From Thiodiazotropha sp040507005 (GTDB taxonomy: Bacteria > Pseudomonadota > Gammaproteobacteria > Chromatiales > Chromatiaceae): DNA of 64,000 nt. Numbering within the stretch: the stretch's first letter is position 1; every line of letters begins with the position of its first letter. Shown one piece after another: positions 8,869 to 17,923 of the stretch. The position numbers and the translations under genes are program-made. A model generated the notes under the pieces. That model was not told where the DNA came from, made no database searches, and saw only the letters and a list, made by a program, of their open reading frames with translations. The DNA is taken from the NCBI GenBank assembly GCA_040507005.1, contig JBEVVS010000020.1, positions 1 through 64,000 on the forward strand, written 5' to 3'.

Positions 8869-9654
8869 GTGAATATAAAAACAAGGTATATAGCAATTGG
8901 GATAATATCTGCTGTCACAATGACTGGATGCGTCGACCCACTTTTTACAAAATCCCACATGCAAAGCCAGCAAATCATTTCCAATAACAATTCCAGCTAC
9001 ATTGTATTCTCTCGCCCTGGCGATAAAGGTGAACCTCTCTTCAATACCATCGTTGAGTTCACGCCTAATGTCGAGGGCATGACATTAGTGGGCACCCTTG
9101 GGCCCAATACAAAACTCATCCATGAAGTACCTGCAGGGGAGCACCACTTTTATATGCAAGGCGGTCTTAATGACGACATAATAAAAATCCAAACGAGCCC
9201 CGGCAAAATCTACTATGTGCATACCCAAGTCAACCCGGGATTGGTCGGCCGATTCAACTTCGTGCCATTTCGCTACTCGACAAAGATGTTAAAGAAATCA
9301 TTGGCAGGCAAGGCATGCGACCAAGAGTTTTTGCACAAATACGGCTTTGACCTGGAGGAAAAGGAGTATCACATCAAGCCTCACGGCTTCCATACTTCCA
9401 ACGCCATGGATCTAGAGATTCAATGTAAAAACCAGCGCATTGTAAAAGTTGCTTATTCCTGGCCATCTCTTGAATTACTTGAAGGATCGCAGCTGGTCAA
9501 GACAAACAAGCACACCGACACCTTCCTAAAAAAAGTATATGCCGATTATCAGCATGAGATAAATCAAGACTATCCGGGATGGTCTAAAAAAGGCTATGGA
9601 AATGACAGTATGAATGTGGAGGATGGTGTGCCAATCGATGAGATTTACAGGTAG
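8869..9654 (+). CDS. Predicted lipoprotein, 261 aa
   Basis: The GTG at 8869 follows GAGGA about 10 nt upstream and gives a proper signal peptide: basic start, hydrophobic core IAIGIISAVTMTG, then Cys as lipobox. The mature part has a stretch (YIVFSRPGD, then VPAGEHHFYM) reminiscent of DUF2846-type lipoproteins with a beta-sandwich fold, but this is a weak resemblance. The C-terminal half is not recognised. Only 6 nt separate it from the NADAR gene, so the two are likely co-transcribed. It is AT-richer than lutABC. Confidence 0.7.
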   Translation: MNIKTRYIAIGIISAVTMTGCVDPLFTKSHMQSQQIISNNNSSYIVFSRPGDKGEPLFNTIVEFTPNVEGMTLVGTLGPNTKLIHEVPAGEHHFYMQGGLNDDIIKIQTSPGKIYYVHTQVNPGLVGRFNFVPFRYSTKMLKKSLAGKACDQEFLHKYGFDLEEKEYHIKPHGFHTSNAMDLEIQCKNQRIVKVAYSWPSLELLEGSQLVKTNKHTDTFLKKVYADYQHEINQDYPGWSKKGYGNDSMNVEDGVPIDEIYR

Positions 9655-9660
9655 AGACAG

Positions 9661-10140
9661 ATGATTTTCAGCAGTTCAGATTCATCACCGGTATATGTTT
9701 CACGCGCAGACCCGCTGAATCCTCTTTCAAGCTATTCCAAACACGGATTCGACCTTGATGGCGACACCTGGCCCTCCGTGGAGCACTACTACCAGGCCAT
9801 GAAGTTTGAGCCAGGTGAGTTACGCGAAGCAATCCGCGATGCTGACCATCCTGCAAAGGCGAAAAAACTCGCAGATAAAAATAAAAAGCTGATACGCAAT
9901 GATTGGCAAAAGGTGAAGGAGGTCATCATGACCCGGGGTATCTATATCAAATGCCGTACCCATGCGGAAGTGGCGGATGCATTGATTGCCAGCAACGGGC
10001 AGAAGATCATCGAGAACAGCCAATTCGACTATTTCTGGGGCTGCGGCCGTGATGGGCGTGGCCACAACACCTATGGAAAAGTGCTAATGGCCGTTAGGGA
10101 CAAACTCCGGCAAGAGATGTCAGGTACTGAAGGGCCATAA
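9661..10140 (+). CDS. ybiA: NADAR-family N-glycosidase (YbiA-like)
   Basis: The 159-aa protein has the hallmark NADAR (DUF1768) segments: SKHGFDLDGDTWPSVEHYYQ near the N terminus, MTRGIYIKCRTH in the middle, and FWGCGRDGRGHNTYGKVLM near the end. Members hydrolyse the N-glycosidic bond of phosphorylated riboflavin-pathway intermediates; some relatives act on ADP-ribose linked to nucleic acid. The length is typical. Its 3' end overlaps the convergent small membrane protein gene by 21 nt. Confidence 0.87.
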   Translation: MIFSSSDSSPVYVSRADPLNPLSSYSKHGFDLDGDTWPSVEHYYQAMKFEPGELREAIRDADHPAKAKKLADKNKKLIRNDWQKVKEVIMTRGIYIKCRTHAEVADALIASNGQKIIENSQFDYFWGCGRDGRGHNTYGKVLMAVRDKLRQEMSGTEGP

Positions 10141-10413
10141 AGTTATTCCATGCCACAAGAAGCCGACGGACAACAGCATACAGAGCAGCGTGATCACCCC
10201 ATAGAGCGGCTTCAATCCAACCGCCAACATATGCTTGATCCCCAAGTAGGCCCCGATGGCGGTCACGAAAAAGGCAAATTCACTGACTACAAGAAGCGTC
10301 AACAAGGGGATCGCGGTGGTCCCATCAGCTCTGGTCTCTCCCCCTTTCATCACAAGCAAGAGTAGAAAAAGGCCGATACCCAAGGCGAGAAAAGGGAATT
10401 TGTTTTTATTCAT
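10120..10413 (-). CDS. Small membrane protein, 97 aa, unknown
   Basis: The ATG at 10413 gives MNKNKF followed by three hydrophobic helices (residues about 6-21, 35-57 and 72-90). A TTG nine bases upstream is a possible alternative start. No family is recognised. It is convergent with and overlaps the NADAR gene tail. Hydrophobic periodicity and an open frame across the length support it as real. Confidence 0.6.
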   Translation of the reverse strand: MNKNKFPFLALGIGLFLLLLVMKGGETRADGTTAIPLLTLLVVSEFAFFVTAIGAYLGIKHMLAVGLKPLYGVITLLCMLLSVGFLWHGITLWPFST

Positions 10414-10615
10414 CGCTGTCAATCATGCTTCATAAATCTATGCTTACAGATCACTAGTATACACTTCCAGCGTCTGAGACGAATGACAAACAGACATGGG
10501 ACATTGAATCTTCAGTATTGCGAAAGAATAAGTTGTTTCCAAGCGGGTATTAGGCACTGTTTTTCTTCTAGACTAAAAGCATGAGTGAACAAGCTCGGTT
10601 ATAGGATACAAACCT

Positions 10616-13435
10616 ATGGGTAATCGACTCCCTAAAGAGATGGATGCCCGACAAATCGAGATCACTGCGGATGATCTGTTGGGCGTGATTCAAGGATTGA
10701 TTGATGATATGCCTGCGGCCAGCCAATACCGGCAAGGGTTGAGTCTGGACTGCCGACTGGAGTACGACCTGGGTCTGGACAGCCTGGCACGCACTGAATT
10801 GGTTGCCCGCATCAACACAAGATTCGCTATTCTCTTACCGGACGAGGCGCTGCTCGCTGAAACCCCCCGTGCCCTGTTGCTGCTGCTGAGACAAACGGCA
10901 GGTATCCCAGAAGCGGATGAATCCGCGAGGGTGCAGCCACTCCCCGGCGCTGGGGCCACACTGCCTTCAACGGCCTCGACCCTGATGGAGGTACTGGCCT
11001 GGCATCTGGATCACCAGCCCCAGCGAGTGCATATTCTGCACTATGGCGACCATCAAACCCCCGATGCGCTGAGCTACCAGGATCTATGGATGGGGGCAGC
11101 CAGGGTGGCATCGAGCTTGTGGGAGCGATCGGTGAGACCCGGCGACCGGGTGGCGCTGATGCTGGCTACGGGTGAGAGCTATTTCTTCAGCTTTATCGGT
11201 ATCCTCTTGGCAGGTGCCGTGCCTGTGCCCATCTACCCGCCCACCCGGCCCTCCCAGTTGGAGGAGCACCTGCGCCGCCATGGACGGATCCTGCAAAACG
11301 CAGGGGTACGCATACTGATCACCTTTCAGAAGGCACGGGGGGTTGCCCGGCTGCTGCGTACCCAAGTGCCCTCCCTGCAACATATCGTCGATTGGACCGG
11401 GCTCGACAGCGGACAGAGCACACCCCCATCCGTCACCAGGAATAGTGAGGATATCGCCTTTCTGCAATACACCTCGGGCAGTACCGGTGATCCCAAGGGT
11501 GTCGTGCTCAGCCATGCAGATCTTCTGGCCAATATCCGTGCCATGGGAGAAGCCGCTGAGGTTACCCCGGAGGATGTCTTCATCAGCTGGCTGCCTCTCT
11601 ACCACGATATGGGCCTGATCGGCGCCTGGCTCGGCAGTCTCTACTATGGTATGCCGCTGGTGGTGATGTCGCCGTTGCGCTTTCTGGCGCGTCCCTCCCG
11701 ATGGTTGTGGGCCATCCACCATCACCGGGGGACCCTGTCCGCTTCACCCAACTTCGGCTACGAACTTTGTCTCAGCAAAATACCCGAGGAGGAGATAACC
11801 GGACTCGATCTCAGCACTTGGCGCTTCGCTTTCAATGGCGCAGAGCCTGTCACCGCTACCACCCTGCAAGGTTTTACCCAACGCTTCGCCCCATACGGTC
11901 TGAGGGCGGGCGCCCTGGCCCCTGTCTATGGCCTGGCAGAGGCCGCAGTGGGTCTGGCCTTCCCACCACCGCTGCGTGGCCCGGTCATCGACCGGGTGAA
12001 CCGGGAACGCTTTACGCGCAACGGCGAGGCCTTGCCGGCGGCGGAGGGGGAAACCGATCCACTCACTATCGTAGCCTGCGGACGACCCTTGCCCGGTTAC
12101 AGGGTCCAGGTGGTGGATAGCACCGACAATCCCCTGCCCGAGCGCAGAGAGGGACGCCTGGAGTTCCAGGGGCCCTCCTCCACCAGGGGTTATTTCCACA
12201 ATCCCCAAGCCACGGCACGCCTGTTCCGCGACGGCTGGCTGGATACTGGGGATCGTGCCTACATCGCCGATGGGGAGATCTATATCACGGGACGTATCAA
12301 GGAGATGGTCATCCGCGGTGGACGCAACATCTACCCTTATGAGCTGGAGCAGCAGTTGGGTGAGTTGCCCGGTATTCGCAAGGGCTGTGTGGCAGTGTTT
12401 GCCAGCAGCGATCCCAACACCGGCAGCGAACGCATGATCGTTGTGGCAGAGAGCCGAGAGACGGACCATGAACACAAACAGTCACTCCTGCAGGCAATCC
12501 GGGAACGGACCACCGATCTGCTGGGCATGCCACCAGACGACCTTATCCTGGCCCCCCCACACACTATATTGAAGACCTCCAGCGGTAAATTGCGACGGGG
12601 CACCGTGCGTGAACTCTATGAGCAGGGACAGTTGGGGCGCGGCCAGCGCCCGCTGCCGCTACAGGTGTTGAGCCTGCTGTTATCAGGCGCGGCAAAACGG
12701 CTGCAGGGTATCCAGCAGGGAGCGGCCCGCTACCTTTTCGCAGCCTATGCCTGGATATGCTTCTACTGCCTGGTCCCATTTGTTTGGCTCTGGGTAGTGC
12801 TGTCACCCAAGCTATCCTGGCGCTGGGGTCTGATTCGCTCGGCGATTCGCATCCTGCGGGGACTTACCGCCACGCCACTCAGGGTAGAGGGTCTTGAACA
12901 TCTGCCCGCTTCCGATCAACCCATCATCCTGGTAGCCAACCACACCAGCTATCTCGATACCCTGGCATTGATCGATGGCCTACCCCGGGATTTTATCTAT
13001 GTAGCGAAACAAGAGTTGGCGGAGAGCTTCCACTCAAAGCTGTTTTTGCAACGGCTTGAGACCCTGTTCGTGGAACGTTTCGATTCCCGTCGCAGCATTG
13101 CCGCTATCAAGGAGGTCACCGGCAAAATCGCCGAGGGCCATTCACTGGCCTTCTATCCGGAGGGCACCTTCCGTGCCGAGCCGGGTCTGTTGCCATTTCA
13201 CATGGGCGCCTTCGTCGCGGCGGTACAAAGCGGGGTAGCGATTGTACCGGTTACCATCAGAGGCACCCGTGCAATCTTACAGTCCGATTCAAATTTTCCC
13301 CACCATGGCGCGGTACGGATCATCATCTCCCCTCCACTGCAGCCCCAGGGTGATAATTGGTCAGAGGCTGTGCGCCTTAAAATCGCCGCCAAGGAGATCA
13401 TTGCGAGTCATTGCAACGAGAGGAATATTCAGTAA
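10616..13435 (+). CDS. Fusion of acyl carrier domain, fatty acyl-AMP ligase and PlsC-type acyltransferase
   Basis: The 939-aa protein has three parts. Residues about 15-95 form an acyl carrier domain with phosphopantetheine-site motif LGLDSLARTEL (Ser near 55). Residues about 120-660 are an adenylate-forming ligase with LQYTSGSTGDPKGVVLSH near 283 and GRIKEMVIRGGRNIYP further on, closest to fatty acyl-AMP ligases. After a hydrophobic segment at about 705-735 a PlsC/LPLAT domain follows, with NHTSYLDT near 775 and FYPEGTFR near 845. It could activate a fatty acid as acyl-AMP, load its own carrier domain and transfer the acyl group to a phospholipid or other acceptor at the membrane. E. coli Aas combines the last two domains in the opposite order. 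Substrate is unknown. An ATG at 10640 is an alternative start. Confidence 0.85.
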   Translation: MGNRLPKEMDARQIEITADDLLGVIQGLIDDMPAASQYRQGLSLDCRLEYDLGLDSLARTELVARINTRFAILLPDEALLAETPRALLLLLRQTAGIPEADESARVQPLPGAGATLPSTASTLMEVLAWHLDHQPQRVHILHYGDHQTPDALSYQDLWMGAARVASSLWERSVRPGDRVALMLATGESYFFSFIGILLAGAVPVPIYPPTRPSQLEEHLRRHGRILQNAGVRILITFQKARGVARLLRTQVPSLQHIVDWTGLDSGQSTPPSVTRNSEDIAFLQYTSGSTGDPKGVVLSHADLLANIRAMGEAAEVTPEDVFISWLPLYHDMGLIGAWLGSLYYGMPLVVMSPLRFLARPSRWLWAIHHHRGTLSASPNFGYELCLSKIPEEEITGLDLSTWRFAFNGAEPVTATTLQGFTQRFAPYGLRAGALAPVYGLAEAAVGLAFPPPLRGPVIDRVNRERFTRNGEALPAAEGETDPLTIVACGRPLPGYRVQVVDSTDNPLPERREGRLEFQGPSSTRGYFHNPQATARLFRDGWLDTGDRAYIADGEIYITGRIKEMVIRGGRNIYPYELEQQLGELPGIRKGCVAVFASSDPNTGSERMIVVAESRETDHEHKQSLLQAIRERTTDLLGMPPDDLILAPPHTILKTSSGKLRRGTVRELYEQGQLGRGQRPLPLQVLSLLLSGAAKRLQGIQQGAARYLFAAYAWICFYCLVPFVWLWVVLSPKLSWRWGLIRSAIRILRGLTATPLRVEGLEHLPASDQPIILVANHTSYLDTLALIDGLPRDFIYVAKQELAESFHSKLFLQRLETLFVERFDSRRSIAAIKEVTGKIAEGHSLAFYPEGTFRAEPGLLPFHMGAFVAAVQSGVAIVPVTIRGTRAILQSDSNFPHHGAVRIIISPPLQPQGDNWSEAVRLKIAAKEIIASHCNERNIQ

Positions 13436-13447
13436 AGGCTAGTTTCG

Positions 13448-13816
13448 TTACTCTTCACACCCCAGAATCCCATAGCCGCTGCCCCGTTCAGATTTCAAGG
13501 TATCTACAGACTCAAACCCAAGTGCCTGCGCGTCAGTCAGGTTCTGTACATTGATAACATGTAGATTGATATAGATATCCCCGGCCCCGCACACGGCTGG
13601 CACCCCGATACCGGTGAGAAATCCACAGGTGGACCAAATCACATCGATGCCGTTATCGATAAGCCGTTGGGCTGTCTCCTGCTCCGACATCCCTTGCGAT
13701 TCGCACTGGATCGCACCTGTGCTTATGTAGACGATCTGTTGCGAGTCATCAGGATCATCTTCACCCACACATCCCAGCAAAAACAGAAATAGAAGCAGTG
13801 CAGTAATTTTTTGCAT
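13448..13816 (-). CDS. Predicted lipoprotein, 122 aa
   Basis: A ribosome site GGGAAG precedes the ATG at 13816. Residues 1-16 form a lipoprotein signal peptide ending LFLLGC. The mature protein is acidic near the N terminus and contains four cysteines (IQCES, WSTCGF, AVCGAG, LGCEE), which suggests disulfide bonds in the periplasm. I do not recognise a family. It ends 12 nt from the convergent acyltransferase fusion. Confidence 0.7.
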   Translation of the reverse strand: MQKITALLLFLFLLGCVGEDDPDDSQQIVYISTGAIQCESQGMSEQETAQRLIDNGIDVIWSTCGFLTGIGVPAVCGAGDIYINLHVINVQNLTDAQALGFESVDTLKSERGSGYGILGCEE

Positions 13817-13852
13817 ATTGGACTTCCCTTTCCAGTGGCATGCAATGAATGT

Positions 13853-14590
13853 TCAATTAAAATCCGCCGTACATTCCGACGCACTCCCCGACTCCACCCC
13901 ACTAAGGTAGCTCATGATGCTTTCAGCCGTCAATTTGGTTCCGGGAAACAGGTCCATGCCAATGCTCTTCAAGCCTTTTGCCGTCCATTCGTTACAGGTG
14001 TTGAATAAATGGTAATTGCCAGCGCCCTTGTAGAATTGACTGTCACCGTATATCCCTTCCGTAAGGGCCTCCACTTCACCCAAGCGGTTTTTACTGAAGC
14101 TGTTGGAGATAAACTCCATCAAAGAGGAGAGCGCCTTATCGGTCAAACATAGCGGTACAATCTGGCTATTGGCGAAATAACCTTGCACATTTTCCGCAAC
14201 CCCTACAGCATGCACCACAGTTTCCGTCGGCCACAGGATGGCTCTCAACTTTAGGCCGAGGGTTATTTCCTTTGCCTGATAGAACTGTTTATCACCCCAT
14301 CCAAACTCGATATTGGCACTCCTGCCGAAGCGTTCTTGCAATGCGGGAATGGTCTCATAAACCTTTTCAGAGGGGATCACAAAGCCGGTATGCCAGGCAT
14401 GACTGACCACATGGACCTGGTGTTGACCGAGTCCGGAATAATCTTCCACATGCTGGACGATTTTAGGATTATCGCTGCAACCGGTGATAGCCACTAAAAA
14501 GATAAGCACCGGAGATTGCGCTATAGCTCGCAATAGGGTTGCTCTCTCTGCGGTCGCGCCCACCAGCCATGTCATGATGGTTGTCTGCAT
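13853..14590 (-). CDS. DUF2459 family lipoprotein
   Basis: The start codon is uncertain (ATG at 14590 or 14575). The N terminus is hydrophobic and ends in the lipobox-like VAITGC. The body matches the DUF2459/TIGR02117 pattern: VHVVSHAWHTGFVIP, IEFGWGDKQFYQ, ILWPTETVVHAVGV, and LFNTCNEWTAKGLKSIG. The conserved His, Cys and Asn residues suggest an NlpC/P60-like or related hydrolase fold, but no activity is established. It lies 36 nt upstream of the small lipoprotein gene on the same strand. Confidence 0.78.
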   Translation of the reverse strand: MQTTIMTWLVGATAERATLLRAIAQSPVLIFLVAITGCSDNPKIVQHVEDYSGLGQHQVHVVSHAWHTGFVIPSEKVYETIPALQERFGRSANIEFGWGDKQFYQAKEITLGLKLRAILWPTETVVHAVGVAENVQGYFANSQIVPLCLTDKALSSLMEFISNSFSKNRLGEVEALTEGIYGDSQFYKGAGNYHLFNTCNEWTAKGLKSIGMDLFPGTKLTAESIMSYLSGVESGSASECTADFN

Positions 14591-14813
14591 AATCAAATGA
14601 AAACCATTTACTGGTTAAGTTGTTCTCTTTAGCTGTTTATACGATCCACCTCGTATAATTCCAGAGACTTCAGAACCGATGACGGGGTGGCGCCATTTAT
14701 CCGGGCGTGTGACGACCCGTGCCCCATCAATTTCAGTCTTGGCGAATTTCTTGGATGCGGTTTTTACAATTTACGATTGATACATAGGGATTAGCGTCGG
14801 AGCCTTTTCACGC

Positions 14814-16598
14814 TTAGTTACGATTGACGCTCCGGTGGAGATCAACCACCTCACCCAACTGGGACGGCCCCAGATCCGCCGCCATGGCGGAGAAGCCGAT
14901 AACCGGCACACCCGTCCACACTCCTGCTTGAGCACCGATACCACCAATGATTTCGGTCGTTGCGCTTATTTTAGGAATGGTCTCATAATCATATTGCCAA
15001 GCGGCTTCGATGTTCACCCAACCCGCCTCAAAGCCTGGTTCGAGCGTCCAGTCGACAACATTCCCGTCAGGGGTGCCCAGGACAGACTGGTTGCCACCTG
15101 CAGCGCGATTCATGGAAACCACGTTGACCGTACGTACCAGGTCAATGGATCCGGAATCGTAATCGATTGGTGTCACCCCACAGTTACATGGCAGAGGGAG
15201 GGTAACGTCCTGTTCTTCATAATCGTAGTAGGAGATAAAGACTTCAATGTCGGTATATGAGTTATCAACTACGTATCCCGCACTGGTACAGTGATTGCCT
15301 TCACCATCATGAGGATAGTCGTTAACCTCTCTACCCAGGCTTGTCAGAGTGACGCTGCTTCCATCGTCTATGCCATCATTCAGGGTACCGGCGCAAGCTT
15401 CCAGGGGCCCTGTACCATCCCGGTCATTGGAAGGAAGATTGCCGTTGAAGATACCATGCTTGCGCATCGGAAAGTTCAGCACGATATCAGTACCCCCATT
15501 GATGCCTGATTCGACATAGTATGGCGCAGTGACCGCATCGGCACTCAGCACCAGGGCGATCGGCAGCGGGTTGGAGCCCATGGGGATCGACGGATTGGGC
15601 GCAATGTCAAATAGGGAGCCGGTATCGTACTCGGTCAGCGGCAGGTCGATGGACTTAACCGTGTTACCGTCCGCGCTCAGCATGTTCGCCCGCTGCACAT
15701 CACCGGAGGCCAGCGAGGGCAGCTGGGAGTTGACCTGGTCATCGGGCCGATAGTGCTGGGCCAGCGTGGTGTAGTTGTCGATGTGGGTGGCCTGCTGCAC
15801 GAAGGCGGCGCCGCTGCTGAGGTTGATCATGATCGAGTAGACCTTGATCCCGCCGGTGGGCGCGACCAGGCCCGCGTTCGTGCTGTTGGCATAGGGTGCA
15901 TCGGCCCCTCCCCCATCCTGGGCAATCCCTTCTGTTGACATTGCACCGGACTCAAAGCCGTTGATCTGCCCATCGGTTTCGCCGGCACTCCAGGCGTCCG
16001 CCACCACCGAGCAATCCGCCGGTATGCCCGTGGCGTAATGCCGCAGGCCATGCACAATGGAGCGGTCCTCTGTGTCGATAACACCATCGGCACTACCGCT
16101 CAGATCGATCTCTGCATAGAGGCCGCCGTCTTCAGCCGGGCCATTACCATCGGCTATGACACCCATCTCGATGATCTCCACATAACCTTCGGTCAGGTCT
16201 TCGTCGCTGGTGGCTGTGTAGCTGTTGCTGAAGTCGATACCGGCCTGTAACTGTGATTTGTCCGGGTAGGTGCATGTCTCATCCTCGGTGATGAGGTTGG
16301 GTAGACCGGTGGTGGCATTCATCCGCAGTGAGGCGTTCCAAACATCGTAGGGGGCCAGGTAGACATTGAAGTCGAATACATCGGCGCCGTTGCGCGATTC
16401 GTGGAACCTGACCTTGACCGCCTTAAAGAGATCCGTGGTGTTGGTGATGGTTAGATTGGTAATGATACCGTTGTTGACATTGTAGTAGGGCAATAGCGCG
16501 ATTTGGCCTGCGCCGTCGGAATTGACATGAACGGCTTTGACGCTGAATGAAACGATGGTCAGCAGGATTGCCGCGATCAGCTTGGCATGTCTTGACAC
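14814..16598 (-). CDS. Large secreted or surface protein, 594 aa, unknown
   Basis: The start is GTG at 16598 with AAAGGAGA seven bases upstream. Residues 1-22 are a Sec signal peptide ending VKAVH. The first domain contains GAGQIALLPYYNVNNGI and TNLTITNTTDLFKAVKVRF, a pattern I associate with uncharacterised gammaproteobacterial surface proteins. The protein is rich in Asp, Gly and Thr and low in Lys, typical of extracellular beta-rich proteins in saline habitats. There is no PEP-CTERM or LPXTG tail. Function is unknown. Confidence 0.72.
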   Translation of the reverse strand: MSRHAKLIAAILLTIVSFSVKAVHVNSDGAGQIALLPYYNVNNGIITNLTITNTTDLFKAVKVRFHESRNGADVFDFNVYLAPYDVWNASLRMNATTGLPNLITEDETCTYPDKSQLQAGIDFSNSYTATSDEDLTEGYVEIIEMGVIADGNGPAEDGGLYAEIDLSGSADGVIDTEDRSIVHGLRHYATGIPADCSVVADAWSAGETDGQINGFESGAMSTEGIAQDGGGADAPYANSTNAGLVAPTGGIKVYSIMINLSSGAAFVQQATHIDNYTTLAQHYRPDDQVNSQLPSLASGDVQRANMLSADGNTVKSIDLPLTEYDTGSLFDIAPNPSIPMGSNPLPIALVLSADAVTAPYYVESGINGGTDIVLNFPMRKHGIFNGNLPSNDRDGTGPLEACAGTLNDGIDDGSSVTLTSLGREVNDYPHDGEGNHCTSAGYVVDNSYTDIEVFISYYDYEEQDVTLPLPCNCGVTPIDYDSGSIDLVRTVNVVSMNRAAGGNQSVLGTPDGNVVDWTLEPGFEAGWVNIEAAWQYDYETIPKISATTEIIGGIGAQAGVWTGVPVIGFSAMAADLGPSQLGEVVDLHRSVNRN

Positions 16599-16619
16599 AG
16601 ATGAGTCTCCTTTTTTTTA

Positions 16620-16640
16620 ACTTTGCGTTTTAGGCAAAGT
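16620..16640. repeat. Inverted repeat in the 5' leader of the surface protein gene
   Basis: ACTTTGC and GCAAAGT flank a 7-base loop, 22 nt upstream of the GTG start and next to an A-rich tract on the mRNA strand. It may be a leader hairpin or an operator. There is no downstream T-tract for a terminator on either strand. Confidence 0.45.
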
Positions 16641-16702
16641 CATTCCCTTTTATTGATTATCCTATTTAAGATAACCAAATACTTAACTGATCTTCAAGTC
16701 TA

Positions 16703-17923
16703 TCACTGCTGCTGCGTCACCCCTTCCCGCTTGATCTCCGGCAAGCCGAAGGAAAGCAAGGCCGCCGCCAAAACGAACCCGGCCGACCACCAGAGACACC
16801 CGGTCAGCCCATGGAGCTGATAGATCAGCCCCGAGAGTACGGTACCCAGCAAGCGTCCACCGGCGTTGGCCATATAATAGAAGCCCACATTCATGGCCAC
16901 CTTCTCATGATCGGAGTAGGCCAGGATGAGGTAGGAGTGGACCGCGGAGTTGACGGCGAAGACCACGCCGAACAGGATCAGGCCGATCACCAGTACCCTG
17001 TCGGCGGGCCAACCCATTTGCAATCCCAGCGCGATGGCAATCGGGAACAGGGCCAGCAGGAATGCCCAGAGCCTCGCCGTGCCCCCGCCCGGCCCCTGAC
17101 CGTGATGGCTGCGCCGGACCAGCCTGGGGACGCTTGCCTGAACGATGCCGTAGCCGATGATCCAGAGCGCCAGGTAACCCCCCACCTGGGTGAATGTCCA
17201 GCCGAGCACCTGGTAGAGAAACACCGGCAGACCCACCACGAACCAGACATCCCGGGAACCGAAGAGAAAGAAGCGGGCCGCCGCCAGCCAGTTGATGGCG
17301 GAGATGTTGGAAAAGACCTGGCTGAATTTCGGCTTCGACTTCATCTTGCCCAGGCCGGTGGGCAAAAGTATCGCGGTTAGGATCAGGACCAGCAGCAGCA
17401 TTGCGGCCAGAATGGCCAAGGCCCCGCGGAAACCGACCAGTTCCAACAACGCCGCACCGATGAAGTAACCGCCACCCTTGAGGGCATTCTTGGAGCCGGT
17501 CAACACCGCCACCCATTTGAAGAGCTTGCTTTCACTACCGTCTTTCACCATGGTCTTGACCGATGCCTTGGCCGACATCTTGTTGAGATCCTTGGCGATA
17601 CCGGACAGGGCCTGGGCGAACATCACATAGGCGACCGAGAGCCAGGGGTCGGGAACGGTCAGCAGCGATAGTGCGATCACCTGCAGCCCCATACCGATAT
17701 GCATGGTCAGATTGAGCCCGATGCGCGCCCCCAGCCAGCCCCCCACCAGGTTGGTGACGATACCGAAGAACTCGTAGAAGAGAAACAGCATCGCCACTTC
17801 GAAGGGGGAGTAACCCAGGAGATGGAAATAGAGCACCACCAACATACGAATAGCGCCATCGGTGATGGTAAAGGCCCAGTAGCCGCCGGTGACAATCAGG
17901 TAGTTGCGCAGACCCTGATCCAT
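16703..17923 (-). CDS. arsJ: ArsJ, MFS efflux permease for 1-arseno-3-phosphoglycerate
   Basis: The 406-aa protein (start ATG at 17923) has about 12 hydrophobic helices. Its N terminus, NYLIVTGGYWAFTITDGAIR, and the segments FFGIVTNLVGGWLGARIGL and GSKNALKGGGYFIGAALL are characteristic of the ArsJ branch of the major facilitator superfamily. ArsJ exports 1-arseno-3-phosphoglycerate, which then decays to arsenate outside the cell. The start overlaps the GAPDH stop by one base (TAATG), the hallmark gapdh-arsJ arrangement. No arsR, arsC or acr3 gene is visible nearby. Confidence 0.88.
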   Translation of the reverse strand: MDQGLRNYLIVTGGYWAFTITDGAIRMLVVLYFHLLGYSPFEVAMLFLFYEFFGIVTNLVGGWLGARIGLNLTMHIGMGLQVIALSLLTVPDPWLSVAYVMFAQALSGIAKDLNKMSAKASVKTMVKDGSESKLFKWVAVLTGSKNALKGGGYFIGAALLELVGFRGALAILAAMLLLVLILTAILLPTGLGKMKSKPKFSQVFSNISAINWLAAARFFLFGSRDVWFVVGLPVFLYQVLGWTFTQVGGYLALWIIGYGIVQASVPRLVRRSHHGQGPGGGTARLWAFLLALFPIAIALGLQMGWPADRVLVIGLILFGVVFAVNSAVHSYLILAYSDHEKVAMNVGFYYMANAGGRLLGTVLSGLIYQLHGLTGCLWWSAGFVLAAALLSFGLPEIKREGVTQQQ

